DNA of 64,000 nucleotides from JBCCXL01 sp039191605. GTDB taxonomy: Bacteria; Acidobacteriota; Thermoanaerobaculia; Multivoradales; JAHZIX01. Below, piece after piece: positions 53,477 through 62,047 of the stretch. The notes under the pieces are model-generated. The model saw only the letters and a list, made by a program, of their open reading frames with translations. It had not been told where the DNA came from and did no database searches. The stretch covers positions 62,001 through 126,000 of the forward strand of contig JBCCXL010000002.1 of the NCBI GenBank assembly GCA_039191605.1, given 5' to 3'. Each line of letters begins with the position of its first letter. Position 1 is the first letter of the stretch. The position numbers and the translations under genes were made by a program.

Positions 53477-54521
53477 CTCCCAACAAATAGTGCCGGCTAG
53501 GATCCGTCGAGCTACTCGCTACCTCCTTTAAGAGGCCCTGAGAGACCAGCGCCTTCAGATCTCGCTGCAAGGTCCGGCGACTCACGTCTGGGAACAAACT
53601 TTCGAGATCGCCCAGTGTCAGGCGGCGGTGGGAGAAGACGTGATCCAGGGCTGCGGCCTGCCTCGGGTTGAGCCCTCGCTCTGCGGCAGCAAGATCGGCA
53701 CGAATCGCGATTTCGCCCCGTGACTTCACTTCCTCCAGTTGGGTTGCAAGTCCCTCGACGAAATAGCCCAGCCAGTGGGTCAGGTTCATCCCCTGCTCGC
53801 GCACGCTCTGGATCGCCCGGTAGAAGGCCACGCGATCGCGATCATAGAACTCACTAAGAGTGAACAGACGCTTGAAGTCGTAGCCTGCACGGTACAAACA
53901 CAGAGTCGAGAGCAGGCGGGAGGTTCGGCCGTTGCCGTCGAGGAAGGGGTGGATGTGCACTAGCTGAAATTGTGCAATTCCCGCCACGAGAACGGGGTGG
54001 ATTTCAGCCTCCTCACGCAGCCAACCCACTAGCTCGCCCATGGCCGGAGCGACATCCTCCGGCGGAGGCGGCGTGTAGATCACTTCGCGCGTTCGGCTAT
54101 TGACCACATAGTTCTGCACTGTGCGATACGAGCCAGGGCCGCCTTCGCCGCCGCGAACACCCTCCACCAAGCGCTTGTGAATCTCTCGGATCAGCCCTTC
54201 GGTGATCGGCTCCCCGCTGTCGAGGTACTCAGAGACCAGCTGGAACGCCTCGCGGTAGTTCAGGAGCTCGCGGACATCGTCTTCCCCTGCCTGTTCGACA
54301 GCTTCCCCAGCCCACAGGCGCTCGGCCTGCTCAATAGTTAGCTCCGTACCTTCGATGTGAGTCGTATGGTGCGCCTCAAGAAGAAGGGCCCGCTGGCTCA
54401 TGCGGCGGATCCACTCTTCGGAAAGCGTCGCGGCCTCGAGAAAACCCCGCGCTCGTTCGATGGAGGTCAGCCCCTTGGTGATCGCGTTGGTGATTGTGAG
54501 CTTTGGAGAGAAGGTCGTCAT
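53469..54521 (-). CDS. Class II Fic protein with C-terminal winged helix
   Basis: A 350-residue Fic enzyme, expected to transfer AMP (or another nucleotide part) to a hydroxyl of a target protein. The complete active motif HPFLDGNGRTSR is at 191-202. An N-terminal inhibitory motif TTHIEG (53-58) fits (S/T)xxxE(G/N) of class II Fic proteins, whose Glu blocks ATP until released. The C-terminal 70 residues form a winged helix (LTLGDLESLFPDVSRRTLQRDLKALVSQGLL), as in the Shewanella-type Fic proteins. The ATG at 54521 has AAGGGGG about seven bases upstream. No partner gene is adjacent, so it looks solitary. Confidence 0.92.
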   Translation of the reverse strand: MTTFSPKLTITNAITKGLTSIERARGFLEAATLSEEWIRRMSQRALLLEAHHTTHIEGTELTIEQAERLWAGEAVEQAGEDDVRELLNYREAFQLVSEYLDSGEPITEGLIREIHKRLVEGVRGGEGGPGSYRTVQNYVVNSRTREVIYTPPPPEDVAPAMGELVGWLREEAEIHPVLVAGIAQFQLVHIHPFLDGNGRTSRLLSTLCLYRAGYDFKRLFTLSEFYDRDRVAFYRAIQSVREQGMNLTHWLGYFVEGLATQLEEVKSRGEIAIRADLAAAERGLNPRQAAALDHVFSHRRLTLGDLESLFPDVSRRTLQRDLKALVSQGLLKEVASSSTDPSRHYLLGEL

Positions 54522-54639
54522 GGGATGCCCCCTTCGTACTGGCAAGCCGAGTAACCGGCCCTAGCCCGCCTCTTCGCGCTTTGCCTCTTAGAACCCACGT
54601 CTATCTGAGGAGAGTCAGTTTTCAGGATTGGCGCGACGG

Positions 54640-55857
54640 TTAACCCGCCCGCCGCCCCACCAGGGCATAGTCCTGATATCCGAAGAGCAGCTCGTCGAGG
54701 CGGTCCCGCAGCCGGTTGACGCCGTCGGCAAGCTCTCGCTGCTCCTCCCCAAGGCCTGCCAGATCGATCTCCGGCAGCCGCTCGGCCTCGCCGAAGGGCC
54801 TCAGGTCGAGGCGCTCTACCGTTTCGAAGCCGGCGAGCTCCATGAAGAGCTTGAGGCTGGCCGGGTGGACGGGGCGCTGATGGGTGGGGTCGAGCCAGAA
54901 GCTGCGGGCCGCCACCACGACTGAGAGGGGGTTGGGAGTCTCGAGGATCAAGACTCCGCCGGGGCGCAGGGCTCGCGCCGCGAGCTTGGAGAGCCGATCG
55001 AGGGAGGCTGGCGGCAGGTGTTCGACGACGTGGAAGGAAACCACGGCGCCGAGGCTGCCAGGCTCTTGCTGCGCCAGGGCTTGGAAGAGGTCTCCCTCCT
55101 CTGCCTTCAGGCCGCGCTCGCGGCAGTGGGCCACCATGGCGGCGCTGGAGTCGATGCCCTTCGCCTCGACGCCGTGGCGGTCACAGAGGGCCAGCAGCTC
55201 CCCTCGGCCGCAGCCGAGATCCAGCACCGGTCCGCTCCCCTCGAGGTAGGGGACGTAGATCTCGAGGCGCTCGGCGATCTCCTCTTCGGTGCCGCGGTAG
55301 CGCCGCTCCAGCTCCAGGTAGGCGCGCTCGTCCAGGGCCCGGGCCAGCTCCGTCTCGCTGCCGCTGTCCTGCGCAGCGGAAGAGGCGGAGCTCTCCCCTG
55401 CCCCCTCCGTCGATGCGCTCGCCGCCAGGGCCGTCCCGAGGGATTCCACCAGGGTCGCCGCCTCGCGGCGGTAGCGATCGAGCTTCTGATCCACCCGGCT
55501 GAAGAGGGCGTCATCGTGGCGGATCACCTCCTTGAGGCCGTCCTCCATGAAGGCCTCGAGATGGGCGATGCGGTCTTCCTGGCGACGATCCTCGAGGGTG
55601 ATGAGGTGATCTAGCAGGATCATCTGAAAGACCCTCTGCCGCTCCCAAAGATCGTTCTGGGGGGTCTTCACCAGGGGACGCAGCAGACGCTTCACGGTGA
55701 CCAGGATTCGACCCGCGATGCCGCGATGGCTGCGGATGGGGAAAGAGGTATCGCTCTCGAAGAGAGAGCGCCAATGCCTGAGATCCCGAGTCGGCTCGTC
55801 GAGGAAGGCCTCGATGGGCGGGAGGGCGGGAGTCGGTCGGTGGGCGTCGTCTGCCAT
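54640..55857 (-). CDS. SAM-dependent methyltransferase with helical N-terminus
   Basis: A 405-residue class I methyltransferase. Motif I is VLDLGCGRGE at 211-220, and HVVEHLPPASLDRLSKLAARALRPGGVLILETPNP covers motifs II and III. The layout, with the late FWLDPTHQRPVHPASLKLFMELAGF, resembles glycan-associated methyltransferases of the WbdD/SpsX type. Residues 1-170 are helical with a disordered Ser/Ala/Glu section. The ATG at 55857 is used. The substrate is unknown; sugar or polysaccharide ends are plausible. Confidence 0.82.
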   Translation of the reverse strand: MADDAHRPTPALPPIEAFLDEPTRDLRHWRSLFESDTSFPIRSHRGIAGRILVTVKRLLRPLVKTPQNDLWERQRVFQMILLDHLITLEDRRQEDRIAHLEAFMEDGLKEVIRHDDALFSRVDQKLDRYRREAATLVESLGTALAASASTEGAGESSASSAAQDSGSETELARALDERAYLELERRYRGTEEEIAERLEIYVPYLEGSGPVLDLGCGRGELLALCDRHGVEAKGIDSSAAMVAHCRERGLKAEEGDLFQALAQQEPGSLGAVVSFHVVEHLPPASLDRLSKLAARALRPGGVLILETPNPLSVVVAARSFWLDPTHQRPVHPASLKLFMELAGFETVERLDLRPFGEAERLPEIDLAGLGEEQRELADGVNRLRDRLDELLFGYQDYALVGRRAG

Positions 55858-56025
55858 GGAGATCAGCTCCGGGCGCAGCCTGGAAATGGTGGGACGTAGC
55901 TTCAGAAGAGGAAAGGCCCAGAGGTGCGGACGGTGCCCCTCGCCGAATGCAGGCGAGGCAAGCGCTAGGGCCAGCGCGGGAGTTTAGCAGCAGCAGCCCG
56001 ACGGCTGCCCAACGAGCCTGCTTTC

Positions 56026-56098
56026 CGACGACCCGACGCCCCGACGCCCTGATGACCCGACTACTGGGCTACCCGGCGACTTGACTAGCTGGCGACCG
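56026..56098 (-). repeat. Degenerate repeats over a methyltransferase stop
   Basis: GACTACTGGGCT at 56059 and GACTAGCTGGCG at 56083 are related copies, 24 bases apart, the latter holding the TAG stop. Further out are period-nine CGACGCCC units. Similarity is low, so this is the weakest of the stop-codon repeats. Confidence 0.4.
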
Positions 56099-56948
56099 GT
56101 CGGCGACCACACACCGTGAAGCCGGTGAGGCTCGCCACCAGCGGAGACTCTTTCTCCCGCTGCTCTAGAGCGGCGAGCCAGCGGGCGGTGTCCACCGCCG
56201 AGAGCAGATCCGCCTCCAGGGCCCGCAGGGCGCCGCTGGCGATGCCGAAGAAGCCGTCGGCGCTGGAATAGCCCTCGACACTCAGAGCATGGGCCTCTAC
56301 CGCCACGATCTCCAGCCCGGCGGCGCGAAAGAGGGCCGGCAGGCGGCGGCCGATCCAGCCGCAGGGCACCCGCTCCGACATCGCTCCCAGCACTCGGCGG
56401 GCGAGGTCTCGGTCTTCCACGTCCACCGCCATGGTGCCCCAATCTGGCTCGCTGACCACCACTCGCCCGCCGGGGCGACAGACCCGGGCCAGCTCGGCAA
56501 CGGCGTCGCCGGGATCGTGGAGATGCTGCAGGATGCGCTCCGCCCGGCAGCCGTCGAAGGCTCCGTCGGCGAAGGGCAGCCGGCGGGCGTCCGCCGCGCC
56601 GACGCTAGGGTGCTTTTCGCCCTCGGGGGAAGGCAGCGGACGACGACGGGCCCGGGCCAGCATATGGAGGCTGGCGTCGGCGCCGATCACCGTGCCCGGC
56701 AGCTCCCCGCTAGCCAGGCGCGCCGTCTCGCTGCCGGTGCCGCAGCCGAGGTCGAGCCATCGCTGATCGCCCGAGACATTCCCTCTTCCGGGGTCCTCCG
56801 TTCCCGCAGCGAGAAGCTCGACCATCCGCCGACGGTAGGCCCGCACCGCCGGCAGCTCCGTCATCAGGTCGAGGTAGGCGGCTAGGTTGTCGCCTTGGCT
56901 GGTCGCATCAACCTGCTCAAAGCCCGCCGTGGATTGACGCGTCGCCAT
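56085..56948 (-). CDS. Class I SAM-dependent methyltransferase
   Basis: A 287-residue methyltransferase. WLDLGCGTGSETARLA is motif I, VIGADASLHMLARAR motif II and DARRLPFADGAFDGCRAERILQHLHDPGDAVAELARVCRPGGRVVV the UbiE/ArsM-like core. A C-terminal lid is present. It could act on a small molecule such as a quinone or lipid. Its ATG is four bases after the stop of the ADOP permease, so it belongs to that transcription unit. Confidence 0.85.
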   Translation of the reverse strand: MATRQSTAGFEQVDATSQGDNLAAYLDLMTELPAVRAYRRRMVELLAAGTEDPGRGNVSGDQRWLDLGCGTGSETARLASGELPGTVIGADASLHMLARARRRPLPSPEGEKHPSVGAADARRLPFADGAFDGCRAERILQHLHDPGDAVAELARVCRPGGRVVVSEPDWGTMAVDVEDRDLARRVLGAMSERVPCGWIGRRLPALFRAAGLEIVAVEAHALSVEGYSSADGFFGIASGALRALEADLLSAVDTARWLAALEQREKESPLVASLTGFTVCGRRPVAS

Positions 56949-56952
56949 CCCC

Positions 56953-59367
56953 TCAGCCCTCGTGCAGCACGTTGACCGGATCCACCTTCACCGCCTGTCG
57001 GGCCGGCGCCCAGCTGGCCACCAGGGTCACCAGCACGAGGGCTAGAGGCACCACGACGAAGGTCAGGGGATCCGCCGCGCTGGTGCCGTAGAGCAGGCTT
57101 TGAATCAAACGTCCCAGCAGGAAGGCCGCAGTGAGACCGAGGATGACCCCCGCCAGCACCCAGCGTCCCGACTCCAGCAGCACCGAGCGCACCACGTCGC
57201 CCCCCTGGGCCCCCAGGGCCATGCGAATGCCGATCTCCCGGCGGCGGCGGCGCACCATCTGGGAGAGCACCCCGTAGATGCCCACCGCGGCGAGCACCGC
57301 CGCCAGCAAGGCGAAGAGGCTCACCAGCGTGCCCGAGAGTCGCTGCTGCCACAGGCTCTCGGCGATCTTGGTCTCCATCGCCACGTACTCCCAGGTCGAT
57401 TGGTTGGGATCGATGGAGAGGGCGATCTCCTCCGCCTGGCGGGAGAGGATCATCGGATCCGTCTCGGTACGCACCAGCACGAAGGCGTTGTGGTTGGGCC
57501 GCTGGAAGAGACTGACGTAGATGTCGACGCCGAGGGAGCCCCCAACCTCGTCACTCTGCACGTTTTCGACAATCCCGACGACCTCCATCCACGGCATCGG
57601 AGCCGTGGTGCGGCCAAATTTGATTTGACGGCCGATGGGAGACTCGTTCGGGAACAGCATCTCCGCCGCGTGCCGGCTGATCACCGTCACCGGCGGCCCA
57701 TCCTGAGGATCTCGATCGTCCGGAAGCCTCCCCGCCACCAGGTTCACCCCCATCACATCGAAGTAGCTGGGGCTCACCACCTTGCGGTTGATGAAGGGAT
57801 TGCGCTGCTGTTCGTCGACGGACTGCCCCTCTAGGGTGACGGTGATGCGATCCGGCGCGTCGCCGAGGGGCAGATTGCTGTTGGTGGCGACCCCCACCAC
57901 GCCCGGAAGGGCCGATAGCTGGTCCATCAGCTGGCGGTAGTAATTCCGGGTCAACTCCCTTTCCTGATAGGCCATCCAGCCGAGGTTGACTCGGAAGGTC
58001 AGGAGGCTATCGGAGCGAAATCCGAGGTCCGTCTGCTGCAGCGAGCGGAAGCTCTGCACCATCAGGCTCGCCCCGATCAGCAGCACTACCGTGATGGCGA
58101 CCTGAGCCACCACCAGGGCCCCGCGGGCGGAGCGCCAGCCGCGCCCGGCGGAGCTGCCTCGGGAGCTGGCGCCGAGGCCGGAGAGCAGGTCCCCTCGCGC
58201 CGCCTGCCACGCCGGCAGCAAGGCGGTGATCAGGCCCACCAGGATCGAAATTCCCAGGGTGAAGAGAAGCACCCGCTGATCCAGGGTGATCACCATCCAG
58301 TCGGGAAGATCGACCCCCAGCAGCCGCCTCAACAGCCCGAGCCCAAAGTGGGCGATGACCAGGGCCAGAGCCCCTCCGGCAAGGCCGCGAAGCAGCCCCT
58401 GGATCAGCCACAGGCGGATGATCTGCCAGCCGCTGGCTCCCAGAGCCCGCCGCAGCGCGGTGACTCGACCCTGTCCCAGGGCCTGCACCATCAGAAGATT
58501 GGCCACGTTGGCGCAGGCGAGAGCCAGCACGAAGCCCACCGCTCCGAGCAAGAGCAGCAGGTAGGGCCGCGCTTCCCCGGCGTAGGTGTCGGCGAGGGGA
58601 GTCAGCTGAAAGGTCAACCCTGCATTGCTGTCGGGAAACTCGCGGGCGAGATCTCGCCCGATGCGCCCCAATTCATCCCGCGCCTGAGCCAGGCTGACGC
58701 CAGACTCCAGCCGCCCCAGGCCGAGGTAATAGCGCGCGCCGCGGTCCTCGTAGTCGAGGTTGTAATAGGCCAGGGAGCGATAGATCTGCTGGCCGAAGGG
58801 ATAGCCGAAGTTACGGGGAGTCACCCCGTAAATGCCGTAGAGATCCGCGCCATCCAGGCTCAGGATCTCGTCCAGGACCTCCTCGTCTCCATCCCACCGC
58901 TGCTGCCAGAGGTCGTAGCCGAGGACGACGCTGTGGTTGCGCAGGCGATCCCCCTCCTCAGGCCAGGGAGTCCCCAGGGCGAGGTCCACCCCGAGAACGG
59001 AAAAGAGATTTTGGGTGCACAGCACCGACGAGACCATCTCCGGTCGCCCCACCCCGCTGAGGTTGTAGCCGCTGGAGCCCAGACCGTGGGCGGCGACATC
59101 TTCGAAGATCTCGAGACGCTCCTGGAGGTCGAGCTTGTCCCGCAGCGAGATCTGTCCCGTCTCGCCTCCGCGCAGGGACTCGATGCGCACTAGGCGATCG
59201 GGCTCGGGATAGGGAGGGGGCTCCAGCAGGATGCCGTCGACGAAGGAGAAGATCACCGTATTCGCGCCGATGCCCAGCGCCAGGGTGAGCACCACCAGGG
59301 CGGTGGTTCGCCAGCGGCGAATCAGGGTACGGAGGCTGAGTCGAAACTCGTTCAGGATCGCGTTCAT
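56953..59367 (-). CDS. Duplicated MacB/FtsX-type permease (ADOP family)
   Basis: An 804-residue permease with two copies of the MacB periplasmic plus FtsX-type transmembrane module. The N-terminus FRLSLRTLIRRWRTTALVVLTLALGIGANTVIF is the signature opening of the acidobacterial duplicated orphan permeases. Membrane segments lie near residues 20-40, 270-310, 330-400 and then again at 420-440, 685-710, 735-760 and 770-795. There is no ATPase domain and no adjacent MacB ATPase; these proteins are often encoded alone. Substrate and partner ATPase are unknown. The gene starts 14 bases after the PQQ/esterase gene and precedes the methyltransferase by four bases. Confidence 0.9.
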   Translation of the reverse strand: MNAILNEFRLSLRTLIRRWRTTALVVLTLALGIGANTVIFSFVDGILLEPPPYPEPDRLVRIESLRGGETGQISLRDKLDLQERLEIFEDVAAHGLGSSGYNLSGVGRPEMVSSVLCTQNLFSVLGVDLALGTPWPEEGDRLRNHSVVLGYDLWQQRWDGDEEVLDEILSLDGADLYGIYGVTPRNFGYPFGQQIYRSLAYYNLDYEDRGARYYLGLGRLESGVSLAQARDELGRIGRDLAREFPDSNAGLTFQLTPLADTYAGEARPYLLLLLGAVGFVLALACANVANLLMVQALGQGRVTALRRALGASGWQIIRLWLIQGLLRGLAGGALALVIAHFGLGLLRRLLGVDLPDWMVITLDQRVLLFTLGISILVGLITALLPAWQAARGDLLSGLGASSRGSSAGRGWRSARGALVVAQVAITVVLLIGASLMVQSFRSLQQTDLGFRSDSLLTFRVNLGWMAYQERELTRNYYRQLMDQLSALPGVVGVATNSNLPLGDAPDRITVTLEGQSVDEQQRNPFINRKVVSPSYFDVMGVNLVAGRLPDDRDPQDGPPVTVISRHAAEMLFPNESPIGRQIKFGRTTAPMPWMEVVGIVENVQSDEVGGSLGVDIYVSLFQRPNHNAFVLVRTETDPMILSRQAEEIALSIDPNQSTWEYVAMETKIAESLWQQRLSGTLVSLFALLAAVLAAVGIYGVLSQMVRRRRREIGIRMALGAQGGDVVRSVLLESGRWVLAGVILGLTAAFLLGRLIQSLLYGTSAADPLTFVVVPLALVLVTLVASWAPARQAVKVDPVNVLHEG

Positions 59368-59381
59368 GGCTGATTATTTTC

Positions 59382-61991
59382 CTATCGGGCGCGGGAATCG
59401 GCTCGATCGCCGGGGCGATCTCCCTGGGGTCGATGAGTCGCCCGCTGCTCCCCATCGACCTTGGAGGATTCGTTGGCCTTCATCCCCGCGGATTCCAGCG
59501 CCTCCGCCGGGAAGAACCACTCGAGAATGCGATCGTAGGCGGCGGTCCACATCCCCCAGCCGGCACCGTCGGTAACCTCGAGGATCGTCGGCGAGCCGCC
59601 ACTTTCCTTCACCGTCGCCGCCACTTCCTGAGCGTCGCGGCGGGCGATGAAGTCCTCCGCAGGGTCGGCGTAATCGTGGGAGCTCCACAGGAAGAGAGCG
59701 TGCACCTCTTCCCCTTCGCTCTCGATCCCTTCCATCAGCGCCGGTCGGAGGTTGCCGTGGTAATACGACAGCGCCGCCACCCGGCTGAAGCTGCCGCGCT
59801 CGTGGAAGGTGGAGTACAGAGCCGCAAAGGCACCGCTCCCCACCCCCAAGATGCCTCTCGCCTCTCGAGAGGCTCGAGTGCGGTAGGTCGAGTCAATGCG
59901 GGGCAGAAGCTCCTGGGTCAGGGCGCGGGTGAAATCTCCGGTGCCGTCGCCGCCAAATTCCGCCGGATCACTGCGAGGCACGAACACGGCGATCAGGGGC
60001 GCCACCCGGGCTCCGATGAGATGGTCGAGGGCGCGATCGAAGTAGCCGTCGGAGAGCAATAGATCGCCGCTATTGACGAAGAGCACCGGATAGCGCTCTT
60101 CGCTCTCGTCGTAGCCCACCGGCAGGTAGACCTGCACTTCCCGTTCGTTGTCCAGGATCTCGCTCTTCCAGGTGAAGGCCTCGAGTCGGCCGCGGGGCCC
60201 TTCCGGGATCTCCTCCAGATGGGCTGGAGCGATCCAACCCTCGGTGGTGAGCACCGATTGGGCAAAGGCCCCCGCCCCTTGAGTGAGGGGGTTTCGAGGA
60301 TCCGGGAAGGATTCATCGAAGACGGAGTAGGTGTAGGCAAATTGGGAGGCGGGAGGCAGGACGACGGAGTGGAACCACAGATCGGTGCCGGGGATGCGGA
60401 ACATCCGAGCCTCGTTGCCGTCGGGGAAGAGGTAGCCCACCAGGGCTAGGTCTTCGATATCCCCCTGGTAGAGGAAGTGAGAGAGCCCCTCCTCCTCGAC
60501 CACCGGCGAAGCGAGATTCTCCGCCAGATACTCCTCCACCATGCCCTGGCGGGCTTCGGGCTCCGCGGCGAGCACCGTGCCCACGAAGCGACCGAAGTCC
60601 CCCCGCAGCTCTGGCACCTCCACTTCCGCCACCGCCGCCGCAGCGCCGCCCACCTGAACGGCGGCGATCTGCGCGAGGTTGCGCACGAAGAAGCGGCCGG
60701 AAGCAAAGCTCGGCCGGGTGTGGTTTCCTTCTTCCAGGGCCTGGACCCGGGCCTTCTCCACATAGCCCTCCGGCGTCGCCTCGGCGACCACCAGCTCGCC
60801 GTCCAGGGTGAGGATCACCAGGTGGCCGTCCACCAGCACCAGCGAAATGCCTTTGGGCTCCCTGGACTTCCAGAGGGACTTTCCCGTCTCCGCATCGACG
60901 GCGGTGAGGAAGCGGCCGGAAAAGCCGTAGAGAGTTCCCTGGTAGGGAATCGGGGTCGCGTAGGAGCTTTGCAGGGTATTCCTGCGCCACGCCTCCTCGG
61001 CCCGGAAGCTGCCTTCCTCTTCGAGGATTCGGAACAGGGCCGTTTCCGGCCAATAGGTCAGCAGCACCCCGTTCTCCCCCACCGCCACCGGATGGGCGAA
61101 AGGATGATCGCTGATGCTCCCGTGGCTTTGGCGCCAGAGCTCGGTCCCGGTTTTCGGGTCGAGGCCGAGGAAGTGCTCATCGGTCACCGCCATCAGGTGT
61201 CGGCGCCCGCCGATCTCCAGCAGCTGAGGGGATTGATAGCTGATGGGGTCGTCGCCGGTGGACCAGCGCACCTCGCCGCTGCTTCGATCGAAGGCGGTGA
61301 TGGCCCGGCCGTCGGGGCCGCCGGTCTGCATGACCACCAAGTCGTCGACCACCAGGGGGGTCGACGTGAAGCCGTATTCCGGCTCGCGACTCTTCGTCAC
61401 CTCGAGGAGATCATGGGACCAGATCTCTTCTCCACTCTCCAGCCGCAGCGCCGCCAGCCGGCCCCAGGGGCCGATATTGAAGACCTGATCCCCGGCGATG
61501 GTTGGCGTGGCGATGGGGCCATCGTCGGATCCGGTATGCCCCTTGTAGGTGTCTCCGATGCGATAGCGCCAGCGCTCGTCACCGGAGCTCGCCTCGAGGC
61601 AGACGAGAAAATCGGAGACGCCGTCGGAGAAGCCGGTGAGGAGCAGGTCCCCGGCGGCCACCACTCCCGAATATCCAGAACCGAGATCTCGCTGCCACAG
61701 GCGCTCGAGGCCGAAGTCCTCTGCTTCGAACACGCCGTTGCCGAGGGAGGTCAGGTTGCGATCCGGGCCGCTCCATCGCGGCCAGTCCCGATCACTGGCA
61801 CTGGCACTAGCACTAGCATTGGCGCTGGCACTGGCACTAGCACTAGCATTGGCGCTGGCGCTGGCACTGGCCTTCAGCGGGGCAACCAGCAGCAGCAGGC
61901 AGGCGAGAGCCGCGAGTCCCCGCAGCGCCCTTTCTGCTGAAGCCGGCCCCATAGAAGCCTCTCTGACCGGGGCCTTTTCCATCATCTTCAT
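59382..61991 (-). CDS. PQQ-like beta-propeller fused to an esterase domain, exported
   Basis: An 869-residue fusion. Residues 1-40 hold a signal peptide (LAALACLLLLVAP) after a basic start. An (Ala-Ser/Asn)n linker (41-66) follows. About 70-450 is a PQQ-like propeller with repeated W-type blades (WPRWSGPDRNLT, LESGEEIWSHDLL, LDPKTGTELWRQ, VDAETGKSLWKS). About 490-850 is an esterase-D-like alpha/beta hydrolase with FTWKSEILDNEREVQVYLPVGYDE and ILGVGSGAFAAL at the nucleophile elbow; the Ser is present but the flanking GxSxG glycines are shifted. It lies 47 bases after a FecE-type ATPase, so release of iron from a siderophore ester is a possibility, not shown. Confidence 0.85.
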   Translation of the reverse strand: MKMMEKAPVREASMGPASAERALRGLAALACLLLLVAPLKASASASANASASASASANASASASASDRDWPRWSGPDRNLTSLGNGVFEAEDFGLERLWQRDLGSGYSGVVAAGDLLLTGFSDGVSDFLVCLEASSGDERWRYRIGDTYKGHTGSDDGPIATPTIAGDQVFNIGPWGRLAALRLESGEEIWSHDLLEVTKSREPEYGFTSTPLVVDDLVVMQTGGPDGRAITAFDRSSGEVRWSTGDDPISYQSPQLLEIGGRRHLMAVTDEHFLGLDPKTGTELWRQSHGSISDHPFAHPVAVGENGVLLTYWPETALFRILEEEGSFRAEEAWRRNTLQSSYATPIPYQGTLYGFSGRFLTAVDAETGKSLWKSREPKGISLVLVDGHLVILTLDGELVVAEATPEGYVEKARVQALEEGNHTRPSFASGRFFVRNLAQIAAVQVGGAAAAVAEVEVPELRGDFGRFVGTVLAAEPEARQGMVEEYLAENLASPVVEEEGLSHFLYQGDIEDLALVGYLFPDGNEARMFRIPGTDLWFHSVVLPPASQFAYTYSVFDESFPDPRNPLTQGAGAFAQSVLTTEGWIAPAHLEEIPEGPRGRLEAFTWKSEILDNEREVQVYLPVGYDESEERYPVLFVNSGDLLLSDGYFDRALDHLIGARVAPLIAVFVPRSDPAEFGGDGTGDFTRALTQELLPRIDSTYRTRASREARGILGVGSGAFAALYSTFHERGSFSRVAALSYYHGNLRPALMEGIESEGEEVHALFLWSSHDYADPAEDFIARRDAQEVAATVKESGGSPTILEVTDGAGWGMWTAAYDRILEWFFPAEALESAGMKANESSKVDGEQRATHRPQGDRPGDRADSRAR
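61795..61870 (-). repeat. 30-base tandem repeat encoding an Ala-Ser linker
   Basis: A 30-base unit starts at 61801 and again at 61831, differing at one base, with a partial third at 61861. It encodes the ASASASANAS-type linker right after the signal peptide of the propeller-esterase protein. Confidence 0.85.
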
Positions 61992-62020
61992 CGGAGTTCC
62001 CTCATTAGCGCCGAGCGCCA

Positions 62021-62047
62021 GTAATTAAAGGCCGTCAATTAAAGGCC
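62021..62047 (-). repeat. Tandem duplication over a stop codon, period 13-14
   Basis: GTAATTAAAGGCC (62021-62033) is repeated as GTCAATTAAAGGCC (62034-62047). The inner copy carries the TAA stop of the ABC ATPase (62039-62041) and the outer copy repeats TTAA 14 bases on. Confidence 0.75.

Noticed and set aside
60477..61940. Plus-strand open frame of 487 codons
   Set aside because: It is antisense to the propeller-esterase gene, and its Gly/Ala/Thr repeats only mirror the Ala-Ser repeat.
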